This document shows, in pieces, positions 46,676-55,644 of a DNA stretch of 64,000 nt. Numbering within the stretch: position 1 is the first letter of the stretch; every line of letters starts with the position of its first letter. Made by a program: the position numbers and the translations under genes. The stretch comes from Paraflavitalea sp. CAU 1676 (GTDB lineage: Bacteria > Bacteroidota > Bacteroidia > Chitinophagales > Chitinophagaceae). Where the stretch lies: positions 372,001 through 436,000 of the forward strand of contig NZ_JARHUJ010000004.1 in assembly GCF_029223285.1 (NCBI RefSeq), read 5' to 3'. Below the pieces are notes generated by a model that ran no database searches, had not been told where the DNA came from, and saw only the letters and a program-made list of their open reading frames with translations.

Positions 46676-49057
46676 TTAAAATTTCCAGGTCCAATCCCTG
46701 ATCTCGGGCATGTCTATCCCGTTCTCATTGATATAGTTCCTGTGTTCGATCAGTTTGTCCTGCATGGCCTGTTTCAGGTGCGAAGCATGGCTTCCCAGCG
46801 AGGGCAGCCTGTCGATCACATCCTGCACCAGGTGAAAACGGTCGAGGTCGTTCAATACCGTCATGTCGAAGGGAGTCGTGATGGTGCCTTCTTCTTTATA
46901 GCCCCGAACATGGATATTGTCATGGTTGGTACGTTTGTAGGTGAGCCGGTGAATGAGCCAGGGGTAGCCATGGAAAGCAAAGATCACTGGTTTGTCTTTG
47001 GTAAAGAGCGTGTCGAAATCAGCATCAGTTAAACCATGCGGATGTTCCGAAACGGGTTGCAGCTTCATAAGATCAACAACGTTTACTACCCTGATTGTAA
47101 GTTGAGGTAGCGCGTCGCGTAAAATACTAACAGCAGCGAGCGTTTCAAGTGTTGGTACATCGCCGGCGCAAACCATCACCACATCGGGATCTATCCCTTC
47201 GTCATTGCTCGCCCAGGTCCAGATGCCGATCCCCTTCGTGCAGTGTACTACGGCTTCACACATCGTAAGCCATTGCGGCGAAGGATGTTTGCCGGCCACC
47301 ACCACATTTACGTAGTGACGGCTTTGCAGACAATGATCCATAACCGACAACAGGCAATTAGCATCCGGAGGCAGGTATATACGTACAACGGAAGCTTTTT
47401 TATTCACCACATGATCGATGAACCCGGGATCCTGGTGAGTGAAACCATTATGATCCTGCCGCCACACATGCGAGGCCAGCAGAATGTTCAGAGAAGGTAT
47501 CTTCCTTCGCCAGTTGAGATCGGCTGTCATTTTCAGCCATTTTGCGTGCTGGTTGAACATGGAGTCCACTATATGGATGAACGCTTCGTAACAGTTGAAT
47601 AAGCCATGGCGGCCGGTAAGTAGATAGCCTTCCAGCCATCCTTCGCATTGGTGTTCGCTTAGCATTTCGATCACACGGCCATCTTTGCGAAGAAACTCAT
47701 CGGTATCCATCACCGTTGCCGTCCATTGGCGATTGGACGCTTCAAAAACACTATTGAGCCGGTTAGAGAGCGTTTCATCGGGCCCGAATATCCTGAAGTT
47801 GCGATGGTGATGGTTAAGGTGGATGATATCCCGGAGGAAAGCACCTAATATGCGCGTATCGCCGGGCCCCGTTTCGCTGCGCTTCTTTACAGGCAAAGCA
47901 TATTCCGTAAAGATCGGCATGCGGAGGTCCTGCAGTTTACCGCCATGGGCATACACGTTTGCCCCCATGCGCTTCTCTCCATGTGGTGCAAGCGCCGCGA
48001 GTTCGGGAAGAAGTTGACCAGTTTCATCGAACAATTCTTCGGGCCGGTAACTCTTCAGCCAGCTTTCGAGTTGCTGCAGGTGGGCGGGGTTTTTATGCGG
48101 TTCGTTAAGCGGCACTTGGTGCGCGCGAAACGTGTTTTCAACAGGTAGCCCGTCCACCATTTTGGGGCCTGTCCATCCCTTCGGGGTTTTAAGTATGATC
48201 ATAGGCCAGCAGGGGCGGGGAGAATCCGGATCACCGGATGCTTTCTCTTTGATGGCCTTGATCTCAGCGATCACTGTATCGAGCACTTGTACCATTTTTT
48301 CATGCATGGTTAGTGGATCATCACCTTCAAGAAAATGGGGTTTCCACCCATAGCCTTTGAACAGGTTGAGTAATTCCTCCGGCGGTATGCGGGCAAAGAT
48401 GGTAGGGTTGGCGATCTTGTACCCATTAAGATGAAGGATGGGCAATACGACACCGTCGGTAACCGCGTTGAGGAATTTATTGCTGTGCCAGGCGGTAGCG
48501 AGCGGTCCGGTCTCAGCTTCGCCGTCACCGACCACGCAGGCAACTACCAGTTCAGGATTGTCGAAAACAGCACCAAACGCATGGCTGAGTGAATAACCGA
48601 GTTCACCACCTTCATGCATGGAGCCCGGGCATTCGGGCGATACGTGGCTCGGGATGCCCCCGGGAAAGGAGAATTGTTTGAACAGTTTCTTCATGCCCGC
48701 TGCATCGCGGGTGATATCCGGGTATATCTCGGTGTAAGTGCCTTCGAGGTAGGTGTTGGCCACCATAGCCGGACCACCATGTCCGGGCCCGGATATATAC
48801 AACATATCGAGATGATACTGATTGATCACGCGGTTGAGGTGAGCATAAATGAAGTTCTGTCCGGGGGTGGTGCCCCAATGCCCCAGCAGCATCTGTTTTA
48901 TATGCTCAACCTTGAGCGGTTCCGTCAGAAGTGGGTTGTCCCGCAGGTAAATTTGCCCTGCCGACAGGTAATTCGCGGCACGCCAGTAGGCGTCGATCTT
49001 GTGTAATAGGTCATGCGAGATTCCGGAAGCCGTGCTGGCGGGTAGTGTTTGTTCCAT
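46676..49057 (-). CDS. xfp: Phosphoketolase
   Basis: A 793-residue TPP-dependent phosphoketolase that splits xylulose-5-phosphate (and perhaps fructose-6-phosphate) into acetyl phosphate plus glyceraldehyde-3-phosphate or erythrose-4-phosphate. Family marks are [18 protein letters not shown] near the N-terminus, [12 protein letters not shown], the [24 protein letters not shown] region (positions 48560-48650), [19 protein letters not shown] for TPP binding, and PKGWTGP. The C-terminal third carries [17 protein letters not shown]. The product feeds the acetate kinase encoded next. Length is normal. Confidence 0.96.
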   Translation of the reverse strand: MEQTLPASTASGISHDLLHKIDAYWRAANYLSAGQIYLRDNPLLTEPLKVEHIKQMLLGHWGTTPGQNFIYAHLNRVINQYHLDMLYISGPGHGGPAMVANTYLEGTYTEIYPDITRDAAGMKKLFKQFSFPGGIPSHVSPECPGSMHEGGELGYSLSHAFGAVFDNPELVVACVVGDGEAETGPLATAWHSNKFLNAVTDGVVLPILHLNGYKIANPTIFARIPPEELLNLFKGYGWKPHFLEGDDPLTMHEKMVQVLDTVIAEIKAIKEKASGDPDSPRPCWPMIILKTPKGWTGPKMVDGLPVENTFRAHQVPLNEPHKNPAHLQQLESWLKSYRPEELFDETGQLLPELAALAPHGEKRMGANVYAHGGKLQDLRMPIFTEYALPVKKRSETGPGDTRILGAFLRDIIHLNHHHRNFRIFGPDETLSNRLNSVFEASNRQWTATVMDTDEFLRKDGRVIEMLSEHQCEGWLEGYLLTGRHGLFNCYEAFIHIVDSMFNQHAKWLKMTADLNWRRKIPSLNILLASHVWRQDHNGFTHQDPGFIDHVVNKKASVVRIYLPPDANCLLSVMDHCLQSRHYVNVVVAGKHPSPQWLTMCEAVVHCTKGIGIWTWASNDEGIDPDVVMVCAGDVPTLETLAAVSILRDALPQLTIRVVNVVDLMKLQPVSEHPHGLTDADFDTLFTKDKPVIFAFHGYPWLIHRLTYKRTNHDNIHVRGYKEEGTITTPFDMTVLNDLDRFHLVQDVIDRLPSLGSHASHLKQAMQDKLIEHRNYINENGIDMPEIRDWTWKF

Positions 49058-49125
49058 CTTGATCTCATTTTTCGAATGCTGAATCGTGTTGGAAAGCCGG
49101 GCAGCTCAGGGCATAGTACTGTGGG

Positions 49126-49139
49126 GTATATAAATATAC
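49126..49139. promoter_or_regulatory. AT-rich palindrome upstream of the phosphoketolase operon
   Basis: GTATATAAATATAC is a palindrome with arms GTATAT/ATATAC around AA. On the - strand it contains TATATTTA, one base off the TAnnTTTG promoter element, about 70 bases upstream of the phosphoketolase start. It could be an operator or simply the -7 box. Confidence 0.4.
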
Positions 49140-49233
49140 TTAACCCGGAGCAAAAAAACAGGCCCGCATTAGCCCAATGTTATAAAGCCATTTGCCTTGG
49201 GAGCGAAGAGAATACGTTTAACACGTAGATTTG

Positions 49234-50121
49234 ATGGCCATGAATGCAAAGAACCGATCCTTGTTGAAATTATTCCTCGCACTGCTTACCTGGTCCAGCT
49301 CCTATGCCATCACCAGGTCGGTGGTAACGGAAATGCCGCCCGTTTTGTTTGCTTTCTTCCGATTCGGCCTCGCATGGGGCATATTGGTGATCATTTATTA
49401 TAGCAAAAAGGAAAGACCCAAAGAATCGATCCGGCGCCAATGGAGCGCAGTGCTTACCCTTGCACTCACAGGCGTAACGCTTTATTATCTCTTCTTTAAT
49501 TTTTCATTGCAGCGTACCTCCGCTGGGGCAGGGGCTTTGATACAGGGCTTTATTCCGGTATCTACGGCTATCCTGGCCGCGATCTTCCTCAAGGAACACT
49601 TGAAACCCCGTCAGGTATTGGCGATACTGGTCGCCGTGGGGGGCGTGGTATTGATTGGATTTTCGAATGCAGCCGGTGCATCCACTGAAAATAGTTTTAT
49701 TGGTAATGCCCTCATGGTGGCAGCCGTATTGTGCTGGGCAGTCTATACGGTCGTATCGAAGAAATATGAAGCGGTCGATCCTTTATGGCTCATTACCTGG
49801 ATGGCTGGAATCGGCACCCTGTTGCTGATACCTGCCGTGGTGTATGAACAGTGGCGGCAGCCATTCCCGGCAATAACATGGTCACAGTGGGCTGCCATTG
49901 GTTACATGGCTTTGTTTCCGTCTGCGCTGGGATACCTGTGGTACAACAGCGCACTGAAATATATTCCTGCCTCCCAGGCAGGCGTGTGGATCAATCTCGA
50001 CCCTGTGTTGGGAGCGGTGATCGCAGTTGTATTCCTGGGCGAGCAGGTGCATCCCTGGCAGATCGTGGGAGCCTTGCTCACGCTGGCAGGCGTATGGCTG
50101 TATATGTACAAAAACCGCTAA
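49234..50121 (+). CDS. EamA/DMT-family transporter
   Basis: A 295-residue membrane protein with ten hydrophobic segments arranged as two EamA repeats. The first begins LLKLFLALLTWSSSYAITRSVV, with RFGLAWGILVIIY. The second begins NALMVAAVLCWAVYTVVSKKY and ends near YLWYNSALKYIPASQAG and NLDPVLGAVIAVVFLGE. Such proteins export or import small metabolites; the substrate is not predictable. The ATG at 49234 (MAMNAKNRS) is preferred; ATG 49240 is possible. It is divergent from the phosphoketolase operon. Confidence 0.88.
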   Translation: MAMNAKNRSLLKLFLALLTWSSSYAITRSVVTEMPPVLFAFFRFGLAWGILVIIYYSKKERPKESIRRQWSAVLTLALTGVTLYYLFFNFSLQRTSAGAGALIQGFIPVSTAILAAIFLKEHLKPRQVLAILVAVGGVVLIGFSNAAGASTENSFIGNALMVAAVLCWAVYTVVSKKYEAVDPLWLITWMAGIGTLLLIPAVVYEQWRQPFPAITWSQWAAIGYMALFPSALGYLWYNSALKYIPASQAGVWINLDPVLGAVIAVVFLGEQVHPWQIVGALLTLAGVWLYMYKNR

Positions 50122-50181
50122 TATCGGTAAAGGGCAGGGAGGGTATAAGTGATAATTTTAAGGCGGAAAATTCTTTCTGCT

Positions 50182-52488
50182 ATGCAAAAAAATGGAGCAC
50201 TCCTGCTATTCTTACTTTTTATCGGTAACGCCCTTGTTGCACAAACGATTACCCGGTTTCAGCCGGGCCACGCCGAACTCGTGCAGCGTTATCTCCGGGC
50301 TGCGCGCATCGATAGCGCCACAAAAAATGCGGTGTTCAAAACAACAGTGTCTCTTAATTGGTTTGCTGGCGAAAAACTGGCCTGGTATTGTAATGTGCTG
50401 CAGGATAGCATACAGGAATACATATTGGTCGATGCCACCAAAGGAAAGAAGCAACCGCTGTTCAATAGAAGCAGATTAGCCGCGGGCTTACAACAAATAG
50501 GCATCGTCATTGATTCATTGCGCCCGGGTCTCTCACCTTACGAGATACAGCCAGCCAGGTCAATGCTAAAGTTTAAATGCCAGGGACAATACATCGAGTG
50601 CAATCTGAACAGCTACGTGTGTATCTCCACGCAGCAGTCTGCACCGTCTGCTAAAACAGCCGACACCCGTCGCTTCCAGGGTAGGGGAGCATTCCCGCAG
50701 GGCAGCACGTCGCCCGATAAAAAATGGGAGGCTTATCTCGAAAAGGGCAACCTGTTCGTAAAGCCTGCACCCGGGGGAGCCGGTATACAACTCACAACCG
50801 ATGGAACGCCTGATAAACCCTACGGGTCAATATACTGGAGCCCCGACAGCAAATACCTCGCAGGTTACCATATCAACATGGTGCGCGACTCTTCAGTGTT
50901 CTATGTACTCACTTCGCTGCCCAATACGTTTCGGGGCACCTTGCGTTCTCAATCCTATAAGCAACCGGGTGACCCCTGGACAATATACACGCCCTTTGTG
51001 TTTTATCCCGCCGAACAAAAAGTAATGAAGGTAAAAGCCGATGCCATAGATTTCCTGAATGCACCCGAACCGCATTGGCGCGGTAACGATGCACGGTATT
51101 TTACCTATGAAAAGATGGATCGTGGCCACCAGCGCTTTCGCATTATGGAAGTGGATGCAGCCGACGCATCTGCCCGCACGGTCGTAGATGAACAAACCAA
51201 TACCTTTATTTATAACAGTAGGAACTTCACTTACTACCTGCCCCGCGCTAACCAGCTCATCCGCACATCAGAAAAAGCAGGGTGGAATCATCTCTACCTC
51301 GTGGATATCATTTCCGGACAAGAACGGCCGATCACTACCGGCCAGTGGGTGGTACGGGGAGTCGACAGTATTGATGAGGCAAAGAAAGTAGTCTGGTTCC
51401 GTGCCAGTGGCATGACGGCCGGGGAAGATCCTTACAATATCCATTACTACCGCATCGGTTTCGATGGTAAGAACCTGCAAGCGCTTACACCCGCCGCAGG
51501 GAATCATACCCTGGTGCTTTCACCCGATAAGACCTGGTTCACCGATACCTGGTCGCTCGTGAATGTGGCTCCCCGTACCATCCTGGCCCGCACCACCGAC
51601 GCAAAAGAGATCATGTTGCTGGAAGAAGCCGACCTCACAGTGTACCGCAAGGCAGGAGTGAGCCCTCCCGAGGTCTTTGTGGCCAAAGCCCGCGATGGCG
51701 TCACCGACATCTGGGGTATTGTGAGCAAACCATCCGATTACGATCCCTCCAAAAAATACCCGGTGCTCGAAAATATTTACGCCGGGCCGCACGATGCTTT
51801 TGTGCCCAAGAACTTTACACCCTACAGCGAAATGCAGAGCCTGGCAGAGTTGGGATTTATTGTAGTGATGATCGATGGCATGGGAACCGCCAACCGGTCG
51901 AAGGCATTCCATGACGTATGCTGGAAGAACCTGGCTGATGCCGGCCTGCCCGACCGGATAGGTTGGATCAAAGCCCTCGCCCAAAAATATGCCTGGGTCG
52001 ACGCCGAAAGGGTAGGCATTTATGGTACTTCGGCCGGTGGACAGAGCTCTACCGGCGCCCTCCTTTTTCACCCCGAATTCTACAAAGCAGCCGTATCGGC
52101 CTGCGGCTGCCACGACAACCGGGTCGATAAACAATGGTGGAATGAGCAGTGGATGGGCTACCCGGTCGGTATGCACTATGAACAGCAGTCCAACGTAACC
52201 AATGCGTCCAAACTGCAGGGAAATTTGTTGCTCATCGTGGGAGAAGCCGATACCAATGTACCCCCCGAATCGACCTATCGGGTCGCGGATGCGCTGATCA
52301 AAGCCGGCAAAAATTTCGATCTGCTGTCCATCCCCGGCATGGGGCATAGTGACGGGGGCGTGTATGGACGGATGCGCAAGCGCGATTTTTTCGTGAAGCA
52401 CCTCATGGGGGTAGAGCCGCCCGCCCGCAATGCAGGAGAAATACCGGCATTGGCCGAAGTTGGTCGGGAACGATGGAGTTTTCAATAA
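50182..52488 (+). CDS. Secreted S9-family serine peptidase, DPP IV-like
   Basis: A 768-residue peptidase. The chosen ATG at 50182 gives a clean signal peptide (MQKNGALLLFLLFIGNALVAQ). An N-terminal beta-propeller (DPPIV_N) spans about residues 90-510. The C-terminal alpha/beta-hydrolase domain has nucleophile S617 in YGTSAGGQS, D690 in GEADTNVPP, and H722 in GMGHSDG. The common GWSYGG is replaced by YGTSAGG, which puts it in a less studied S9 group. It probably removes dipeptides or processes periplasmic peptides. Confidence 0.88.
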   Translation: MQKNGALLLFLLFIGNALVAQTITRFQPGHAELVQRYLRAARIDSATKNAVFKTTVSLNWFAGEKLAWYCNVLQDSIQEYILVDATKGKKQPLFNRSRLAAGLQQIGIVIDSLRPGLSPYEIQPARSMLKFKCQGQYIECNLNSYVCISTQQSAPSAKTADTRRFQGRGAFPQGSTSPDKKWEAYLEKGNLFVKPAPGGAGIQLTTDGTPDKPYGSIYWSPDSKYLAGYHINMVRDSSVFYVLTSLPNTFRGTLRSQSYKQPGDPWTIYTPFVFYPAEQKVMKVKADAIDFLNAPEPHWRGNDARYFTYEKMDRGHQRFRIMEVDAADASARTVVDEQTNTFIYNSRNFTYYLPRANQLIRTSEKAGWNHLYLVDIISGQERPITTGQWVVRGVDSIDEAKKVVWFRASGMTAGEDPYNIHYYRIGFDGKNLQALTPAAGNHTLVLSPDKTWFTDTWSLVNVAPRTILARTTDAKEIMLLEEADLTVYRKAGVSPPEVFVAKARDGVTDIWGIVSKPSDYDPSKKYPVLENIYAGPHDAFVPKNFTPYSEMQSLAELGFIVVMIDGMGTANRSKAFHDVCWKNLADAGLPDRIGWIKALAQKYAWVDAERVGIYGTSAGGQSSTGALLFHPEFYKAAVSACGCHDNRVDKQWWNEQWMGYPVGMHYEQQSNVTNASKLQGNLLLIVGEADTNVPPESTYRVADALIKAGKNFDLLSIPGMGHSDGGVYGRMRKRDFFVKHLMGVEPPARNAGEIPALAEVGRERWSFQ

Positions 52489-52771
52489 GCTGCCTGAAAT
52501 GCTTCGCGTTGTTGAAACCCGGAAGCCCAAAAGTGTCATTAAGACGGTTATGCCCCGTAAACTTCCGCAGGTAGGGGTACGACGTAGAAATGATGTAGTA
52601 GGATCGCTGTTCAGGAGGGTATTAAGTACCTTTATGTAGTAGGAGTGATGTAGTCCATTTCTTTCTCGACAACCGGCGGCAGGGTATTTTTACCGCCAGG
52701 AACCGGTAAGCGTTCCTTGTTTGCTATACAAGAAAAGTGAGAAAGAAAACCCTACAAAAAAACTACGTACG

Positions 52772-54061
52772 ATGAAAAGAGCGATGGGCATTTGGGCAGG
52801 CTGCAGCCTGGCCTTAACCACACTGGGGCAACCGGCACCACAAACGATTACTGCCGTAAAGACCGAATTACGCAAAACGACAGCAGGTTACCAATTGCTC
52901 CGCGGAGGGCAGCTGTATTTTGTAAAAGGGGCCGGCGGAAGCGCCTATCCGGCCCGTATCTCGGCATATGGCGGAAATTCCATCCGTACCTGGGGCACCC
53001 GCGGGGCGCAGCAGGTACTCGATACGGCAGCCAAATATGGCCTTACCGTATTGCTGGGGCTCGATGTAGCCCGTGAACGGCATGGGTTCAACTACGATGA
53101 TACCGCTGCAGTTAAAAAGCAGCTCGACCGCCTGCGCGAAGAAGTACTTAAATACAAAGATCACCCCGCACTCCTGGCCTGGGGCATCGGCAATGAGCTC
53201 AATCTTCAATATAAGAATACAAAAGTGTGGGATGCCGTCAACGACATTTCGAAAATGATCCATTCCCTGGATCCTAATCACCCCACCACAACCGTGCTGG
53301 CGGGCGTCAACAAAGAAGTGGTAGACCTCCTCAAGGCAAAGACAACGGATATCGACCTGTTGTCGGTCAATACCTATGGCGGATTGGCCGGCCTGCCCCG
53401 AACCCTCCGTCAATCAGGGTGGGAGGGAGCCTACCTGGTAACAGAGTGGGGGCCAACAGGACATTGGGAAGGACTACAAACACCCTGGAAATCCTCCATC
53501 GAAGAAACGAGCAGTGAAAAAGCAGCAGTGTATAAAAGCCGATATGAATACTCGGTCGAGCAGGACCGCGACAAATGCCTTGGCTCTTATGTATTTCTCT
53601 GGGGCCAAAAGCAGGAACGTACCCCTACCTGGTATGGCTTATTTACCGATAAGGGCGAGGAGTCCGAAGTAGTGGACGTGATGCAATACCTGTGGTCGGG
53701 CAAGTGGCCCGATAACAAGGCCCCTCACTTGTATTCAATGCAGCTGGACGGCAAAAAGGCCTTAGATAACATTTACCTCAAGCCCGGTAATAGTTATGCC
53801 GCACTGGCTGTCTCGGCCGATCCGGATAAGGACAAGCTCAACTGGCGCTGGGAAGTGGTGCCCGAGCCTACACAGCTCAGCGAAGGAGGCGATTTTGAAG
53901 CGCGGCCCAAGCCGGTAGAAGGATTGATAAAAACAACCGGCGAAGGTAAAGTGATACTCAGCACGCCCGCGAAGGAAGGCGCCTATCGCTTATTCGTGTA
54001 CATTACTGATGGCCATAACAATGTAGCCACGGCCAATATTCCGTTTTATGTGAAGCCATAA
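52772..54061 (+). CDS. Secreted clan GH-A glycoside hydrolase
   Basis: A 429-residue secreted TIM-barrel glycosidase. The ATG at 52772 gives MKRAMGIWAGCSLALTTLGQ, a signal peptide. Catalytic residues are E142 (acid/base) in GIGNELN and E225 (nucleophile) in TEWGPTGHWE, the normal clan GH-A arrangement. Residues about 335-429 form an Ig-like domain (DPDKDKLNWRWEV). Similarity is to the GH2 catalytic domain or GH17-like enzymes, so a beta-glucan or beta-galactoside substrate is plausible. Family number is uncertain. It precedes the FG-GAP and SusCD genes. Confidence 0.78.
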   Translation: MKRAMGIWAGCSLALTTLGQPAPQTITAVKTELRKTTAGYQLLRGGQLYFVKGAGGSAYPARISAYGGNSIRTWGTRGAQQVLDTAAKYGLTVLLGLDVARERHGFNYDDTAAVKKQLDRLREEVLKYKDHPALLAWGIGNELNLQYKNTKVWDAVNDISKMIHSLDPNHPTTTVLAGVNKEVVDLLKAKTTDIDLLSVNTYGGLAGLPRTLRQSGWEGAYLVTEWGPTGHWEGLQTPWKSSIEETSSEKAAVYKSRYEYSVEQDRDKCLGSYVFLWGQKQERTPTWYGLFTDKGEESEVVDVMQYLWSGKWPDNKAPHLYSMQLDGKKALDNIYLKPGNSYAALAVSADPDKDKLNWRWEVVPEPTQLSEGGDFEARPKPVEGLIKTTGEGKVILSTPAKEGAYRLFVYITDGHNNVATANIPFYVKP

Positions 54062-54077
54062 GTGCAGATTGCTTACT

Positions 54078-54106
54078 TTTAAGCAGGGCCGGTGGCCCTG
54101 CTTAAA
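54078..54106 (+). other. Perfect 13-bp hairpin upstream of the FG-GAP gene
   Basis: TTTAAGCAGGGCC pairs with GGCCCTGCTTAAA around a GGT loop. It lies 16 bases after the glycosidase stop and ends eight bases before the next start codon. No T-run follows on either strand, so it is either a weak terminator or an mRNA-stabilising element. Confidence 0.65.
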
Positions 54107-54114
54107 GCATCCAT

Positions 54115-55295
54115 ATGAAGGCTTACTACTTCAATCGCGCAATCCCCCTGCTTGTATTATCATTGGGTTATATTACTTGCGTAGCGCAGGCTTCTTCATC
54201 GAACAATACCACCCTAAAATATAAGAAACATACCGTCAGCAGCGTCTTCGTATCGGAGGGCGCTGCTGTTGGCGATGTTAACCGCGATGGGAAGATCGAT
54301 ATACTCGCCGGTCATTTGTGGTACGAAGCACCACAGTGGAAAGCACACCCAATACATGCCGATACATTAAACCCTGTTAAAGGGTACAGCACCACTTTCC
54401 TCAACTTTTGCAGCGATATCAATGGCGACGGTTGGCCCGATCTCATCCGTTTCGATGTGCCGGGTGGTCAGTGTGTTTGGTATGAGAATCCCGGAAAGCA
54501 CGCCTCGCTGTGGAGACGGCACCTGGTCCTGGAGTCTGCCGGTATCGAAACCCCGCTGTTTGTAGATGTAGACAACGATGGTCATAAGGATATCATCTGT
54601 AACGATGCAGAAAAGAAAGAGGTCATCTGGTTGCAATCTCCATCGCGTAAGGGCGACACCATTTGGCAAAGGCATGCGATCAGCACAGATCCGGCACTGG
54701 GCACGCACCGCTATACCCATGGAGTGGGTTGGGGCGATGTCAATGGCGACGGAAGAAAGGATGTGATCATCCGAAGCGGTTGGTGGGAGTCGCCAGGGAT
54801 GTACGCCAGCACAACTGGACCTTTCATCCGGCCGAACTCGGGCCAGAGTGCGCTAATATGTTCGTGCTGGACGTTGATCAGGATGGAGATGCAGATATTA
54901 TGAGTTCTTCGGCCCACGACTATGGCATCTGGTGGTATGAGCAACTGGGTGACCCTGCTAAATCAGGCGGGTGGCGAATGCATGAGATCAGTAAGCTGTT
55001 TTCCCAATCGCATGCCATGGCCATGGAAGACATCAATGGCGATGGTATACCCGACCTCGTTACCGGGAAAAGGTATTTCGCACACAATGAAAAGGATCCC
55101 GGCGCCTTTGAACCGGCCGTGTTGTATTGGTTCGAATGCAGGCCGGGCAAAATACCGCAATGGATACCCCACGAAATAGACAACAACTCCGGCATTGGCA
55201 ATAGCTTTGTGGTGCAGGACATCAACAAAGACGGAAAGCCCGATATTATCACCTCCAATAAGAAGGGTGTATATTATTTTGAAAATGTACGGTGA
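54115..55295 (+). pseudogene. FG-GAP/VCBS repeat protein, split by a one-base frameshift
   Basis: A secreted beta-propeller protein of about 390 residues. A signal peptide starts at MKAYYFNRAIPLLVLS. FG-GAP/VCBS calcium-binding repeats appear as DVNRDGKID, DINGDGWPD, DVDNDGHKD, DVNGDGRKD, then in the other frame DVDQDGDAD, DINGDGIPD and DINKDGKPD. The first frame is good up to GWWESP near 54795, then turns to nonsense and stops at 54903. The correct sequence resumes in the next frame as RDVRQHNWTFHPAELG. A missing G in the GGG run at 54796-54798 explains the break. It may be a real mutation or a sequencing error. Confidence 0.85.
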
Positions 55296-55451
55296 GCTGC
55301 ACCTGCAAAAGGATAATTTGATGCGTGAAACAGCACTTATGGGTGCTAAATCAAGATAAGTTTCATAGGTAATCTTATCAAATTCTAATCGTTTACAATT
55401 GTCCGTCTGTTCAATTTAAATTATCATGTGGACAATTCATTCCTCAGGTAG

Positions 55452-55466
55452 TGTGTTGATAACACA
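55452..55466. promoter_or_regulatory. Palindrome upstream of susC
   Basis: TGTGTT and AACACA form a perfect 6-bp inverted repeat around GAT. It lies about 120 bases upstream of the likely promoter and could be a regulator-binding site. Confidence 0.4.
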
Positions 55467-55586
55467 TTATAGATTGATTAATGGGGTTTCTTGCTAAACC
55501 GTTACTGGACTACGTTTCACGCGATTTAATTTTACCCGGAAACCAGTAGTTTTAAAAAAATGTAACCTGCTAAGCATCCAATCCAC

Positions 55587-55594
55587 TACATTTG
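55587..55594 (+). promoter_or_regulatory. Promoter -7 element of susC
   Basis: TACATTTG is an exact match to the Bacteroidota TAnnTTTG element, 50 bases before the start codon. No matching TTG box at the usual distance is seen. Confidence 0.6.
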
Positions 55595-55644
55595 CTGTCT
55601 CTTTTTTACGTGTATAATTATATTTCTTAACAAACAAAACTGTC

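Larger units (their letters stand above)
55296..55644 (+). other. 349-base regulatory region upstream of susC
   Basis: An AT-rich stretch without a gene. It holds AATTGTCC at 55397-55404 repeated as the inverse GGACAATT at 55430-55437, the palindrome TGTGTTGATAACACA at 55452-55466, and a perfect promoter element near the right end. The inverted repeats are candidate operators for the SusCD genes. Confidence 0.6.

Noticed and set aside
49226-49233. TAGATTTG as promoter of the EamA gene
   Set aside because: It matches TAnnTTTG but touches the start codon, which leaves no room for transcription to start upstream unless the mRNA were leaderless; no TTG box at proper distance.
51520-52539. 339-codon open frame on the - strand
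   Set aside because: It is antisense to the S9 peptidase catalytic domain, with no recognisable domain or start context.
52489-52771. Possible small gene between the S9 peptidase and the glycosidase
   Set aside because: Short open frames here have no start context or family similarity; only a small ATGTAGTAGGA duplication is seen.
54796-54798. Programmed ribosomal frameshift in the FG-GAP gene
   Set aside because: GGG is too short for a slippery site and no stimulatory structure is evident; a plain one-base loss or sequencing error is simpler.
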